NCBI RefSeq assembly: GCF_902498065.1
Contig: NZ_CABVIR010000002.1
Coordinates: forward strand, 186,001-250,000
DNA from: Pseudomonas fluorescens
Lineage (GTDB): Bacteria > Pseudomonadota > Gammaproteobacteria > Pseudomonadales > Pseudomonadaceae
DNA: 64,000 nucleotides
Reading direction: 5' to 3'
In this document: positions 56,101 through 64,000 of the stretch, piece by piece
How positions within the stretch are numbered: position 1 is the stretch's first letter
Layout: each line of letters begins with the position of its first letter
Made by a program: the position numbers and the translations under genes
The notes under the pieces: generated by a model
The model's input: the letters and a program-made list of their open reading frames with translations, nothing else
The model's database searches: none
Told to the model about the DNA's origin: nothing

Positions 56101-56865
56101 TTACTTGAGATTGCCGCTTAGGAACTGCTTCAACCGCTCGCTCTTCGGATTGCCCAGCACGTCTTCCGGCGCACCTTCTTCCTCGACCAGGCCCTGGTGC
56201 AGAAACAGCACCTGGCTCGACACTTTGCGGGCGAAGCTCATTTCGTGGGTGACCATGATCATGGTCCGCCCTTCTTCGGCCAGCCCCTGAATCACCCTGA
56301 GCACTTCACCCACCAGCTCCGGGTCGAGTGCCGAGGTCGGTTCGTCGAACAGCATGACTTCCGGTTCCATGGCCAACGCTCGGGCAATGGCCACCCGTTG
56401 CTGCTGTCCCCCGGAAAGAAACGCCGGGTACTGGTCTGCCACGCGCGCGGCCAGGCCGACCTTGTCGAGATAACGGCGTGCGCGGTCTTCGGCTTCCTGC
56501 TTGCTGCAACCCAGCACCCGGCGCGGCGCCATGGTGATGTTTTCCAGCACGGTCATGTGGCTCCACAGGTTGAAGTGCTGAAACACCATGGCCAGGCGGG
56601 TGCGGATCTTTTGCAGTTCATCGGCGTCGGCCACGTGCATGCCATGGCGATCCTTGATCATGCGGATGTTCTGACCGTCCAGGGTCATGGCGCCGTCGTT
56701 GGGTTGTTCGAGAAAGTTGATGCAGCGCAGGAAGGTACTTTTGCCCGAGCCGCTGGCGCCGATCAGGCTGATGACGTCGCCGGTGTTGGCCTTGAGTGAC
56801 ACGCCTTTGAGCACATGATGATCGCCATAGCTTTTATGCAGGCCTTCGATGGTCAGTTTGTACAT
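56101..56865 (-). CDS. Polar amino acid ABC transporter ATPase (HisP/AotP-like)
   Basis: The 254-residue ATPase has Walker [10 protein letters not shown], signature [15 protein letters not shown] and Walker [15 protein letters not shown]. It powers uptake by the permease pair encoded upstream. It is the last gene of a five-gene operon with the order of aotJQMOP; the argR gene that ends the P. aeruginosa operon is absent. Confidence 0.93.
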   Translation of the reverse strand: MYKLTIEGLHKSYGDHHVLKGVSLKANTGDVISLIGASGSGKSTFLRCINFLEQPNDGAMTLDGQNIRMIKDRHGMHVADADELQKIRTRLAMVFQHFNLWSHMTVLENITMAPRRVLGCSKQEAEDRARRYLDKVGLAARVADQYPAFLSGGQQQRVAIARALAMEPEVMLFDEPTSALDPELVGEVLRVIQGLAEEGRTMIMVTHEMSFARKVSSQVLFLHQGLVEEEGAPEDVLGNPKSERLKQFLSGNLK

Positions 56866-56878
56866 GGGGCATGCATCC

Positions 56879-57997
56879 TCAAGGCGAAAGTAGGTAACCG
56901 CTGCGATAGGCTTCGGTGCCCGCGACGTGGGCGATCACCATGCCGGCAGTGGCCATGCGCCGCAGCGAACGGGCGTACATCAGCCCGGCGACGGTGCAGT
57001 GAACGGGGGTGACGAGATCGTTGACCGGATCGATGATTTCGGCAATCAGTTGCCCGGCTTCCAGGTATTCCCCCGGCAGCGCGGTGAACACCAGCAAACC
57101 GCCCACGGGCGTGGCCACCGGTTCGACGGCGGCCAGCGGCGTGGCGGGATACGGCAGTTCCGGCAGTGGCGCCGGTTCGCCGGCAATCGCGCCGAAATGA
57201 ATCAGGTAATCGAGCAACGCCTGGCAGTCGAGGCTGGCCAACGGGTGATTGACGTCGCCCTGGCCGCGCAATTCGACGGTGACCGAGAAGCTGCCGAGCG
57301 GAATGGCGAAGTGTTCGCCGAAGCGCTCTTTCAACTGCCACCAGAGCAGGGTGAAGCACTCGTCGAACGACTGACCGCCGGAATCGGTTGCCAGCAGGCT
57401 GGCTTCGGCACCGATGTAACGGGCCAGCGGCTCGACCTGTGGCCAGGCCTCGGGCGTGGTGTAGAGGTGCGCGACTGCTTCGAAATCGCAATGCAGGTCC
57501 AGCACCATGTCGGCATCACAGGCCAGTCGTTGCAGGACAAGACGCTGGGATTGCAGTTGAGTGCTGGCAGTCTGTCGCGCCAATGCATGACGCAGGCTGC
57601 TGCGGATCAGTTCGAGGTTGCGCTGCGGATCGTCGCCGAGCAGGCCTTCGATCTCATTGCCAACCTCTTCGCTCAAATCGACGAACCAGCGGTTGAAGTT
57701 CTGCCCGCTTTCGAGCTCGTAGCGGCCCAGCGGCACATCCATCAGCACTTGTTCGAGGCCGACCGGGTTGGCAACCGGCACCAGCACGATTTCGCTGCGC
57801 AAGTGGCCGGCGGCTTCGAGCTCCGCCAGGCGCTGCTTGAGGTGCCAGGCGACCAGCATGCCGGGCATTTCATCGGCGTGCAGGGACGCCTGGATGTAGA
57901 TCTTGCCTTGGGCCGTCGTCGGGCCGAAGTGGAAACTGTGAATCTGTCGTGCGGTCCCCGGCAGTGGGGCCAACAGGTCATGTATCTGGTGGCGCAT
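56879..57997 (-). CDS. Succinylglutamate desuccinylase/aspartoacylase-family protein (AotO-like)
   Basis: The 372-residue protein is an M14-type zinc hydrolase, with the zinc site in [17 protein letters not shown] and a second histidine in [14 protein letters not shown]. AotO of the P. aeruginosa arginine/ornithine operon is of this kind and has no proven role. Its placement between the permease and ATPase genes suggests it handles an N-acylated amino acid brought in by the transporter. Confidence 0.85.
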   Translation of the reverse strand: MRHQIHDLLAPLPGTARQIHSFHFGPTTAQGKIYIQASLHADEMPGMLVAWHLKQRLAELEAAGHLRSEIVLVPVANPVGLEQVLMDVPLGRYELESGQNFNRWFVDLSEEVGNEIEGLLGDDPQRNLELIRSSLRHALARQTASTQLQSQRLVLQRLACDADMVLDLHCDFEAVAHLYTTPEAWPQVEPLARYIGAEASLLATDSGGQSFDECFTLLWWQLKERFGEHFAIPLGSFSVTVELRGQGDVNHPLASLDCQALLDYLIHFGAIAGEPAPLPELPYPATPLAAVEPVATPVGGLLVFTALPGEYLEAGQLIAEIIDPVNDLVTPVHCTVAGLMYARSLRRMATAGMVIAHVAGTEAYRSGYLLSP

Positions 57998-58009
57998 GTG
58001 CGAAAAGTC

Positions 58010-58720
58010 CTAGTGGGTCGGCCCGAGGAACGCCAGCCATCGGCGTTCGGCGAGGCGGAACAGGCCGACCAGCGCAAAGGTAACGGTCAGGTAGATCAAC
58101 GCGGCGATGCCGAACGACTGGAAGGTCATGAAGGTCGCCGAGTTGGCGTCCCGCGCGACTTTAAGGATGTCCGGGATGGTTGCGGTGAACGCCACGGTGG
58201 TCGAGTGCAGCATCAGGATCACTTCATTGCTGTAATACGGCAACGAGCGACGCAGCGCGGAGGGCATGATCACGTAGGCATACAGCTTCCAGCCGGTCAG
58301 GCCGTAGGCCTTGGCCGCTTCGACTTCACCGTGGGCCATGCTGCGGATCGCCCCGGCGAAAATCTCCGTGGTGTAGGCGCAGGTGTTCAGGGCGAAGGCG
58401 AGGATGGTGCAGTTCATCGCGTCGCGAAAGAACGCATCGAGTATCGGCTGCTCGCGCACGGCGGCCAGGCTGTAGATCCCGGTGTAGCAAATCAGCAGCT
58501 GGATATACAGCGGCGTCCCACGGAACAGGTAAGTGTAGAACTGCACTGGCCAGCGAATGTAGAAATGCGGCGACACCCGGGCGATGGACAGCGGGATCGA
58601 CACCAGGAAACCGATGAAGATCGACGCACTGAGCAGCCACAAGGTCATGGCCAGGCCGGTGATGTTGTAACCGTCGGTATAGAGGAAAGGTTTCCAGTAT
58701 TCCTGCAGGAGTTCGATCAT
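58010..58720 (-). CDS. Polar amino acid ABC permease (HisM/AotM-like)
   Basis: The 236-residue inner-membrane protein has about five hydrophobic helices and the permease loop AYGLTGWKLYAYVIMPSALRRSLP. It overlaps the partner permease gene by four bases (ATGA), indicating coupled expression. Confidence 0.92.
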   Translation of the reverse strand: MIELLQEYWKPFLYTDGYNITGLAMTLWLLSASIFIGFLVSIPLSIARVSPHFYIRWPVQFYTYLFRGTPLYIQLLICYTGIYSLAAVREQPILDAFFRDAMNCTILAFALNTCAYTTEIFAGAIRSMAHGEVEAAKAYGLTGWKLYAYVIMPSALRRSLPYYSNEVILMLHSTTVAFTATIPDILKVARDANSATFMTFQSFGIAALIYLTVTFALVGLFRLAERRWLAFLGPTH

Positions 58721-59445
58721 CGTACGGCCTCCCGGGAGCCGGCGGCGTAGCGGCGTTCAAGCCAGCGCAGGATGAAGTTGGAAGCACTGGTGATCAGCAG
58801 GTAAATCAGCGCGGCCAGCACCAGGAAATAGAACAGTTGATAGCTGCTTTTGCCGGCGTCCTGGGCAGCCTTGACCAGGTCGGCGAGGCCGATGATCGAT
58901 ACCAGCGCGGTGGCCTTGAGCATCACCATCCAGTTGTTACCGATGCCCGGCAGGGCGAAACGCATCATCTGCGGGAACACCACGATCCAGAACCGCTGGC
59001 CACGCTTGAGGCCATAGGCGGTGGCCGCTTCAACCTGGCCCCGTGGCACCGCGAGAATCGCGCCACGGAAGGTTTCGGTGAAGTACGCGCCATAAATGAA
59101 GCCCAGGGTGATGACCCCGGCGCTGAACGGGTTGATCTCGATGTATTCCCATTCCATGAAGTCGGTGAACGACGTCAGCCAGGTTTGCAGGCTGTAGAAA
59201 ATCAGCAGCATCAGCACCAGGTCCGGCACGCCGCGAATCAGCGTGGTGTAGATCTGCGCCGGGACGCGCACCAGTTTGACTTTTGACAGTTTGGCACTGG
59301 CGCCGAGCAGGCCGAGCAACACGGCCACCAGCAGCGACAACGCCGATAATTTGATGGTCATCCAGGTGCCTTCCATCAGCAACGGACCGAAGCCCTTGAG
59401 GCTGAAGGCAGAGAGCCCCAGATTTTGTAAGAGGTTTTCGAACAT
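58717..59445 (-). CDS. Polar amino acid ABC permease (HisQ/AotQ-like)
   Basis: The 242-residue inner-membrane protein has the loop AYGLKRGQRFWIVVFPQMMRFALPG and pairs with the next permease. It is the first permease gene after a likely attenuator. Confidence 0.92.
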   Translation of the reverse strand: MFENLLQNLGLSAFSLKGFGPLLMEGTWMTIKLSALSLLVAVLLGLLGASAKLSKVKLVRVPAQIYTTLIRGVPDLVLMLLIFYSLQTWLTSFTDFMEWEYIEINPFSAGVITLGFIYGAYFTETFRGAILAVPRGQVEAATAYGLKRGQRFWIVVFPQMMRFALPGIGNNWMVMLKATALVSIIGLADLVKAAQDAGKSSYQLFYFLVLAALIYLLITSASNFILRWLERRYAAGSREAVR

Positions 59446-59467
59446 AAATCAGCAACCTGATCGGATG

Positions 59468-59495
59468 AAAAAAGCGCCCATCGCGAGATGGGCGC
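59468..59495 (-). terminator. Intercistronic terminator/attenuator after the binding-protein gene
   Basis: On the minus strand GCGCCCATC and GATGGGCGC form a perfect nine-pair stem followed by six T residues. It lies between the binding-protein stop (59502) and the first permease start (59445). Confidence 0.88.
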
Positions 59496-59501
59496 CGGGC
59501 A

Positions 59502-60284
59502 TTATTTGCCGCTGTACAGATTCAGATCGCCAAAGTGTTTCTTCTGAATGGTGGCGTAGGTGCCATCGTCGTGTAACGCTTTGATACCTTTATCCAAAAG
59601 TGCCTTGAGGTCTTTGTTACCTTTAGAGATACCGATAGCTGTTTTGGCTGGCAGCAATTCGCTGTCCACCGGCTTGCTGACTTCGTAGCCTTCGCCTTTA
59701 GGCGACTTCAAAAAGCCCAGTTCGGCTTGCAGCATGTCCTGGATGGCCGCGTCGAGGCGACCGGACATCAGGTCCGAATACACCTGATCCTGGTTCTGAT
59801 AGGCCTGGGTTTTCACGCCAGCCTTGTCCAGCACGGCCTTGGCGTAGGCTTCCTGAATGGTGCCTTGCTCATAGCCAACGGTCTTGCCTTTCAGCGAAGC
59901 AACGTCTTCGCTCAGACCGGAACCTTTCTTGAACACGTAAGCGGTTGGGCCGGAGAACAGCTCGCTGGAGAAGTCGATGACTTTTTCGCGGGCCGGGGTG
60001 ACGGTCATCGAAGAGATTACGCCGTCGAATTTATTGGCCTTGAGGCCTGGAATCATGCCGTCGAAATCGCTCTCGACCCATTTGCACTTGACCTTCAGCT
60101 CGGCGCAGATCGCGTTCCCCAGATCGATGTCGAAGCCCACCAGGCTACCGTCGGCCGCTTTCGACTCGAACGGTGCATAGGAAGGGTCAACGCCAAAACG
60201 CAGTTCTTTGTATTCCTTGGCCAGCGCGGAGCCGGCAGCCATGCACAACGCCAGTGCAGAAAGGGTCAGCAATGCTTTTTTCAT
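59502..60284 (-). CDS. Basic amino acid-binding periplasmic protein (HisJ/AotJ-like)
   Basis: The 260-residue protein has a signal peptide (KALLTLSALALCMAAGSALA) and the solute-binding signature GFDIDLGNAICAELKVKCKW. DFDGMIPGLKANKFDGVISSM is typical of lysine/arginine/ornithine and histidine binders. It delivers the ligand to the permease pair. The ligand class is inferred from family and operon layout. Confidence 0.9.
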   Translation of the reverse strand: MKKALLTLSALALCMAAGSALAKEYKELRFGVDPSYAPFESKAADGSLVGFDIDLGNAICAELKVKCKWVESDFDGMIPGLKANKFDGVISSMTVTPAREKVIDFSSELFSGPTAYVFKKGSGLSEDVASLKGKTVGYEQGTIQEAYAKAVLDKAGVKTQAYQNQDQVYSDLMSGRLDAAIQDMLQAELGFLKSPKGEGYEVSKPVDSELLPAKTAIGISKGNKDLKALLDKGIKALHDDGTYATIQKKHFGDLNLYSGK

Positions 60285-60494
60285 TATTCAATCCCTAAGA
60301 ACCAATATGAGCGCTTGTGGCGCAGAATTATTGTTACTGGAAAGCGTAAGACCTAATGAAAGTAGCAATTTCCGAACCAGAGTGCCGAACAAGCGTTTAA
60401 AAGGTGATTCAGGAAATGGCTGGGCGGGATTTATGCACGGAAACGGGCGCCGGTAAATGGCTGCACCAAATTTGCACAGATGAGCCTGCTTTTT

Positions 60495-60580
60495 GCAGGA
60501 GCTGGCTTGCTGGCGATCAGACCGACGCGGTGCTTCAGCGTGACCGCGTAATCGTTCATCGCCAGCAAGCCGGCTCCTAC
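60495..60580. repeat. REP doublet (GCAGGAGCTGGC type)
   Basis: GCAGGAGCTGGCTTGCTGGC at 60495 and an inverted partner ending GGCTCCTAC at 60580 occupy the right part of the 307-base gap between the binding-protein and ligase genes. The left part should hold the transporter promoter. Confidence 0.87.
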
Positions 60581-60591
60581 AGGAGCGCGCA

Positions 60592-62280
60592 TTAGCCGAG
60601 CAAATCCTGCAGGGTCGCGAGATGGTCAGCCTGGTCAACTGTCTTGTCCTGCCGCCACCGAAGCATCCGCGGAAACCGCACCGCGATACCGCTCTTGTGC
60701 CGCCTGGACAGAGCAATCCCCTCAAATCCCAATTCAAATACCAGGCTCGGTTTCACGCTGCTGACGGGGCCGAATTTCTCCACCGTGGTCTTGCGCACGA
60801 TGCTGTCGACCTGGCGCATTTCCTCATCGGTGAGCCCCGAATACGCTTTGGCGAACGGCACCAGCGTGCGTTCGCTCGCGTCTGGCGGGCCGTCCCACAC
60901 GGCGAAGGTGTAATCGCTGTAGAGACTGGCCCGACGGCCATGCCCGCGTTGCGCGTAGATCAGCACTGCGTCGACGCTGAACGGGTCGACTTTCCACTTC
61001 CACCAGACGCCCATGTCCTTGGTGCGGCCGACGCCATACAACGCGTCCCGAGCCTTGAGCATCATGCCCTCGACGCCCAGGCTGCGGGAGGCTTGGCGTT
61101 GGCGGGCGAGGTCGAACCAGTCTTCGCCGGTTAGCACGGGGGAGGGCAGTAGCACCGGGTTGTTGCAGTGAGCGATGACGCGTTCCAGTTGTTCGCGGCG
61201 CCTGGCCTGAGGCTGGTTGCGCCAGTCTTCGCCCGCCCATTCCAGTAAGTCGTAGGCGAGTACGACCACCGGCACTTCATCGAGGATTTTCTTGCCCAGG
61301 GTTTTACGGCCGATCCGCTGTTGCAGCAGGGCGAACGGTTGCACTGCGGGCGGCGTTGGTGCCTGTGGATCGAAGGCATCTTCGGTGTTCGGTGGTGCGG
61401 TTTTCCAGGCAACGATTTCACCGTCGATCACCGTGCCGTCGGGCAGGCCGTGAACCAGGCTGTCGAGTTCGGGAAAACGCTCGGTGATCAATTCTTCGCC
61501 GCGCGACCAGATCCAGAGTCGCCCATCGCGCTTGACCACTTGGGCGCGGATGCCGTCCCACTTCCATTCCACCTGCCAGTTGTTCGCGGGGCCGAGCAGG
61601 GTTTCGAATTGCTCCACCGGTTGCGACAACGCGTGGGCGAGAAAAAACGGGTACGGCTGACCGCCGCGCTGAGCATGTTCATCCGACGATTCGGCGGCGA
61701 TCAGCTTGCGGTAGCTGGCCGCGCTCGGGCGATTGGACAGGTCGGTATAACCCACGAGCCGCTGGGCCACGCGTTTGCTGTCGAGCTGCGCCATGGCCGC
61801 CAGGGCGCGGGTCACCAGCAATTTGGAGACGCCGACGCGGAAACTGCCGGTGATCAGTTTGATGCAGAGCATCAGGCTGGGGCGGTCCAGTTGCGACCAG
61901 AGTCTGGGCAAATGTTCGGCCAGTACTTCGGGAGATTCGCCGCGCAACGTCAGCAGTTTGTCTTCGATCCACACCGCCAACCCGTCGGTGGAGCTGTGAG
62001 GCGCTTCGGGCAGTACCAGCGAGATGGTTTCCGCCAGATCGCCGACCGCCTGATAACTCTCCTCGAACAACCACGGCGACAGGCCGGAATACGCCACGGC
62101 GAGTTCACGCAGGATGCGCACCGGCACCAGTTGGCGAGGACGCCCGCCGGACAGAAAGTACACCGCCCATGCGGCGTCTTCCGGCGCGGCCTGGGCGAAG
62201 TAATGTTGCATGGCCGCCAATTTGGCGTTGCTCGAGGTCGTGGCATCGAGTTCGGCGTACAACTCGGCGAAGGCCTTCAT
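60592..62280 (-). CDS. ATP-dependent DNA ligase (ligase-associated repair set)
   Basis: The 562-residue enzyme has an N-terminal DNA-binding domain, the adenylation site WKWDGIRAQVV, the downstream motifs GEIVAWK and GVEGMMLKARDALYG, and a C-terminal OB-fold. Ligases of this kind occur with PdeM, an Lhr-type helicase and an exonuclease. Its start overlaps the end of the exonuclease gene by four bases. Confidence 0.93.
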   Translation of the reverse strand: MKAFAELYAELDATTSSNAKLAAMQHYFAQAAPEDAAWAVYFLSGGRPRQLVPVRILRELAVAYSGLSPWLFEESYQAVGDLAETISLVLPEAPHSSTDGLAVWIEDKLLTLRGESPEVLAEHLPRLWSQLDRPSLMLCIKLITGSFRVGVSKLLVTRALAAMAQLDSKRVAQRLVGYTDLSNRPSAASYRKLIAAESSDEHAQRGGQPYPFFLAHALSQPVEQFETLLGPANNWQVEWKWDGIRAQVVKRDGRLWIWSRGEELITERFPELDSLVHGLPDGTVIDGEIVAWKTAPPNTEDAFDPQAPTPPAVQPFALLQQRIGRKTLGKKILDEVPVVVLAYDLLEWAGEDWRNQPQARRREQLERVIAHCNNPVLLPSPVLTGEDWFDLARQRQASRSLGVEGMMLKARDALYGVGRTKDMGVWWKWKVDPFSVDAVLIYAQRGHGRRASLYSDYTFAVWDGPPDASERTLVPFAKAYSGLTDEEMRQVDSIVRKTTVEKFGPVSSVKPSLVFELGFEGIALSRRHKSGIAVRFPRMLRWRQDKTVDQADHLATLQDLLG

Positions 62281-63311
62281 GGCAGTACCTCGGCGCGCTC
62301 GGGTTCGGTGGTCGCGATGTCTTCTTCATCGTCGCCGTACTCGGTGGTGAACCCTTGGGCGTCGAGACCTTGTTCGCGCAGATGGCGCACCAAGACCGCC
62401 ACGGAACCGTGGGTGACCATGACGCGCTCGGCACCCGTCTGCTCGATGGCCCAGAGCAGGCCCGGCCAGTCGGCGTGGTCCGACAACACAAAACCACGGT
62501 CCACTCCCCGTCGCCGACGCGTGCCGCGCAAGCGCATCCAGCCGCTGGCGAAGCCATCGCTGTATTCGCCAAAGCGCCGCATCCAGGTGCTGCCACCCGC
62601 CGATGGCGGGGCCAGGACCAGCGCCTTGCGCATCATCGGGTCGCTCTTTTTGACGTCGCCGGCATAGATCGTCGGCGGCAGATAAACGCCGCTCTCGCGA
62701 TACACCCGGTTCAGCGGCTCTACGGCGCCGTGCACCAGAATGGGGCCCAGGCTGGCGTCGATACCGTGGAGAATCCGCTGCGCCTTGCCGAAGGAATAGC
62801 AGAACAGCACGCTGGTTTTGTCTTCGGCGGCGTTGGTTTGCCACCACTGATTGATCTCGGCAAACACCTGCGCCTGGGGTTGCCAGCGATAGATCGGCAG
62901 GCCGAAGGTCGATTCGGTGATGAAGGTGTGGCAGCGCACCGGCTCGAAGGGCGCACAGGTGCCGTCGGGCTCGATTTTGTAATCCCCGGAAGCGACCCAG
63001 ACTTCGCCGCCGTATTCCAGGCGCACCTGTGCCGAGCCGAGCACATGGCCGGCGGGATGGAAACTCAGAGTGACGCCGTGGTGCAGCAGCCGTTCGCCAT
63101 AGGCCAGGGTTTGCAGGTTGATGTCCTGACCGAGTCGCGCGCGCAGGATGCCTTCGCCGGGCGCGGCCGCCAGATAATGCTGGTTGCCGCCTCGGGCATG
63201 ATCGCCGTGGGCGTGGGTGATGACCGAACGCTCGACCGGCCGCCACGGGTCGATATAGAAATCGCCGGCGGGGCAGTACAAACCTTCGGGACGCGCGATA
63301 ACAAGATCCAT
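62277..63311 (-). CDS. Ligase-associated metallo-beta-lactamase exonuclease
   Basis: The 344-residue protein has the zinc motif THAHGDHARGGN near residue 33, then FHPAGHVLGSAQV and SGDYK, placing it in the beta-CASP/SNM1-like nuclease group. It overlaps the ligase gene by four bases, so the two are translationally coupled. Confidence 0.92.
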   Translation of the reverse strand: MDLVIARPEGLYCPAGDFYIDPWRPVERSVITHAHGDHARGGNQHYLAAAPGEGILRARLGQDINLQTLAYGERLLHHGVTLSFHPAGHVLGSAQVRLEYGGEVWVASGDYKIEPDGTCAPFEPVRCHTFITESTFGLPIYRWQPQAQVFAEINQWWQTNAAEDKTSVLFCYSFGKAQRILHGIDASLGPILVHGAVEPLNRVYRESGVYLPPTIYAGDVKKSDPMMRKALVLAPPSAGGSTWMRRFGEYSDGFASGWMRLRGTRRRRGVDRGFVLSDHADWPGLLWAIEQTGAERVMVTHGSVAVLVRHLREQGLDAQGFTTEYGDDEEDIATTEPERAEVLP

Positions 63312-63402
63312 GTTGTTACCAAAATGGAGGGACTTGTTAGCTATGAGGTTTGGGGGAGGGCAGAAGTTCTATCGATATTCAGCGGTATTGGTGAATACCA
63401 AT

Positions 63403-63489
63403 GTGGGAGCGAGCTTGCTCGCGATAACGGTGTGTCAGTTCCATTAATGGTGGCTGACAGGGCCTCATCGCGAGCAAGCTCGCTCCCAC
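63403..63489. repeat. REP doublet (GTGGGAGCGAGC type)
   Basis: GTGGGAGCGAGCTTGCTCGC at 63403 and its exact inverted copy ending at 63489 lie between the exonuclease start and the acylase gene end. Confidence 0.9.
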
Positions 63490-63507
63490 AGAGATCTGCG
63501 GCGATTG

Positions 63508-64000
63508 TTACTTGCCAGGCGTCAGCGTCAACCGCTTGGTCCCGTACACCTTGTCGAAGTTCTGCGGCTGCATCGGCAAACTCACGTATTGCCCCTTGAG
63601 CCACGGATCGACGCTGTCGAGGTAGTTCCGGCTGGCCGGGTTGCCGGATTGGCCAGTGCCGATCTGGCCCATCAGCGGTTCGGCCTGGCCGAAATCGACG
63701 ATGAAGCGCATGGCCGGTGCCTGCGTGGTGTTGAAGTCCTGGCCCCAGGCGAACGCCGCGGTGTTCAGCGTGGTGTGATCGCCGCCGGCCGCGAGCGGGC
63801 CGCGCACGGTCTGGCCACTGGCGTTCTTCCATTCATAGCGGTGCAGTTTGCCCCACTGCCAGGCTTTGTGATCGCCACCCAACTGGCTGTCGCCGGCGGT
63901 CATGGCGGCTGCAAGGCTGCGTGCGAGAATCGCCGGCTTATCCTCTTTCTGCGGCGTGCGCACGTCATCCCAGAACGGGCTGTCTTCACGCCCCAGCAGG
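63508..64000 (-). CDS. Penicillin acylase-family protein, C-terminal part
   Basis: The frame stays open to the window end, so only the last ~163 residues are visible. They include [57 protein letters not shown] and a short C-terminal tail, typical of Ntn-hydrolase amidases. This group includes acyl-homoserine lactone acylases such as QuiP and PvdQ. Which member this is cannot be told without the N-terminal part. Confidence 0.85.
   Translation of the reverse strand, partial: LLGREDSPFWDDVRTPQKEDKPAILARSLAAAMTAGDSQLGGDHKAWQWGKLHRYEWKNASGQTVRGPLAAGGDHTTLNTAAFAWGQDFNTTQAPAMRFIVDFGQAEPLMGQIGTGQSGNPASRNYLDSVDPWLKGQYVSLPMQPQNFDKVYGTKRLTLTPGK

Noticed and set aside
56927..58750. 607-codon open frame opposite the transporter genes
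   Set aside because: It spans two real genes on the other strand and shows no domain.

Overview
The window is GC-rich chromosomal DNA from a Pseudomonas of the fluorescens/putida type. The evidence is the pcm-nlpD-rpoS-rsmZ-fdxA-mutS order, the cinA-recA-recX block, a finR-fpr pair, an rhlG homologue, erdR-dgkA, and many inverted REP doublets of the GTGGGAGC...GCTCCCAC type. The species cannot be fixed from sequence alone. Nearly all genes are ordinary core genes. The main accessory region is a phage-tail bacteriocin (tailocin) locus.

Region 1 (1-6301) is stress and mutation control: the 3' end of pcm, nlpD, rpoS, the Gac/Rsm small RNA rsmZ with a GacA-type upstream element, fdxA and mutS. 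Region 2 (about 6420-22000) is a contractile, P2-like tailocin between mutS and cinA/pncC. It starts with a self-cleaving S24 repressor flanked by ATGCA-N4-TGCAT palindromes. A leader with an intrinsic terminator, a secreted DUF642-like protein, a holin, an unassigned protein and V, W, J, I, H, G, sheath, tube, E/E', T, U, X and D homologues follow, then a GH19 endolysin and nested Rz/Rz1 spanins. No capsid, terminase, integrase or replication genes are present, so this is a particle-killing device and not a prophage. The tail-assembly chaperone has a textbook -1 slippery sequence.

Region 3 (22073-28571) holds pncC, SOS-controlled recA with recX, a LOG-family protein, a small possible DNA-binding protein, a PA3611-like secreted protein, a DTW-domain tRNA enzyme, the response regulator erdR and dgkA. 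Because the repressor is of the RecA-cleavable type, recA next door is the likely trigger of the tailocin. Region 4 (28568-37920) contains finR/fpr, trmO, rhlG, a DUF1456 gene, a pseudouridine synthase, a GNAT acetyltransferase, rimO and kup.

Region 5 (38121-52830) carries a DUF3077 gene with a structured leader, a lipid-hydrolase/mprF pair, two duplicated initiator tRNA genes, dinB with a LexA box, a lipoprotein, proS, ampG, an alkyltransferase-like protein, a DUF481 protein, a cold-shock gene and dcd. Region 6 (52857-63311) has the four-part ligase-associated DNA repair set (PdeM, Lhr-like helicase, ATP-dependent ligase, metallo-beta-lactamase exonuclease). The set is split in two by a basic amino acid ABC transporter operon of aotJQMOP layout. 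The window ends inside a penicillin-acylase-family gene.

Several start codons were moved downstream from the longest open frame on the basis of ribosome binding sites, signal peptides or family length. REP doublets fill many of the intergenic gaps.
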